The notes beneath the pieces are model-generated. The model was not told where the DNA came from, made no database searches, and saw only the letters and a list, made by a program, of their open reading frames with translations. Shown here piece after piece: positions 5,477-5,564 of a stretch of 5,564 nucleotides of DNA. Positions within the stretch are counted from its first letter, which is position 1. Each line of letters begins with the position of its first letter. The position numbers and the translations under genes are program-made. Source of the stretch: a candidate division FCPU426 bacterium (lineage in GTDB: Bacteria > Oederibacteriota > PGYV01 > Palsa-1178); contig PMTB01000266.1 of the NCBI GenBank assembly GCA_003167475.1, forward strand, positions 1 through 5,564, given 5' to 3'.

Positions 5477-5564
5477 AGAGAGGGGGCTTGCCCCCTCTCT
5501 CAGTGGGATCCATAACGAATCCCACGGTTTAAATCCCGCAGGGAGAGGGGGCAAGCCCCCTCTC
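5477..5564. repeat. Composite GC-rich palindromic repeat (REP-like), possibly cut by window edge
   Basis: A palindrome with 11-bp arms (AGAGAGGGGGC, TT centre, GCCCCCTCTCT) occupies 5477-5500. The segment 5543-5564 is the exact reverse complement of 5478-5499, so the element is both internally palindromic and flanked by inverted copies. Between them lies another hairpin, GTGGGAT (5503-5509) with ATCCCAC (5519-5525), and a small TCCC-GCA-GGGA stem (5534-5544). No T run follows either hairpin, so it is not a standard terminator. It looks like a dispersed intergenic repeat; it may continue beyond the window. Confidence 0.7.

Noticed and set aside
5477..5500. GC-rich hairpin as an intrinsic terminator of a gene to the right
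   Set aside because: Neither strand has a T run after the stem, and an inverted copy lies 43 bp away, so a repeat element fits better.
5339..5554. 71-codon minus-strand frame at the right edge
   Set aside because: It crosses the palindromic repeat and several inverted repeats, has no recognisable domain, and its ends fall in repeat sequence. I read the region as non-coding.

Overview
The window reads as a small carbohydrate-utilisation locus from a free-living bacterium, with every gene on the minus strand. It holds one large secreted GH30 glycoside hydrolase (2210-5212) and, downstream of it, two LacI-family transcriptional regulators in tandem (905-1933 and 908-1; the second is cut by the left edge). 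No RNA gene, CRISPR array or transposase is visible.

The hydrolase has a signal peptide, a GH30 catalytic domain most like the bacterial glucuronoxylanase (XynC, subfamily 8) type, a CBM11/CIA30-like beta-sandwich, a Thr/Pro linker of about 260 residues, and a C-terminal domain opening with a PYPNPYDP motif. Such linkers and FlgD-like or type-A sorting-like tails are common in secreted proteins of poorly cultured phyla (Elusimicrobiota, Goldbacteria, Fibrobacterota-type lineages). I infer that kind of didermic anaerobic polysaccharide degrader, but the phylum is a guess from style, not proof.

The regulation is unusually legible. Upstream of the hydrolase is a near-consensus sigma-70 promoter (TTGACA, 17-bp spacer, TATAAA). 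Just downstream of the predicted transcription start is a perfect palindrome, TGCAAACGTTTGCA, the PurR/CcpA type of LacI-family operator. A second, imperfect CpG-centred site abuts it, with centres 14 bp apart. A separate 8-bp inverted repeat straddles the -35 box. The simplest model is that one or both neighbouring LacI proteins repress the secreted xylanase-like enzyme until a sugar from its substrate appears. The two regulators share an ATGA stop/start overlap and differ at the recognition-helix residues that set operator specificity.

Region by region: 1-908 is the partial LacI regulator B. 905-1933 is LacI regulator A. 1934-2209 holds the regulator promoter, a 135-bp palindromic REP/MITE-like repeat and a weak terminator. 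2210-5212 is the hydrolase. 5213-5564 is non-coding and holds the leader with operators, the promoter, several inverted repeats, a weak CRP-like site and, at the right edge, a composite of nested GC-rich palindromes.

Nothing here is clearly a wholly new system. The most unusual items are the double-operator promoter tied to a translationally coupled LacI pair, the GH30 lacking the glucuronate-binding Arg, and the two structured intergenic repeats.
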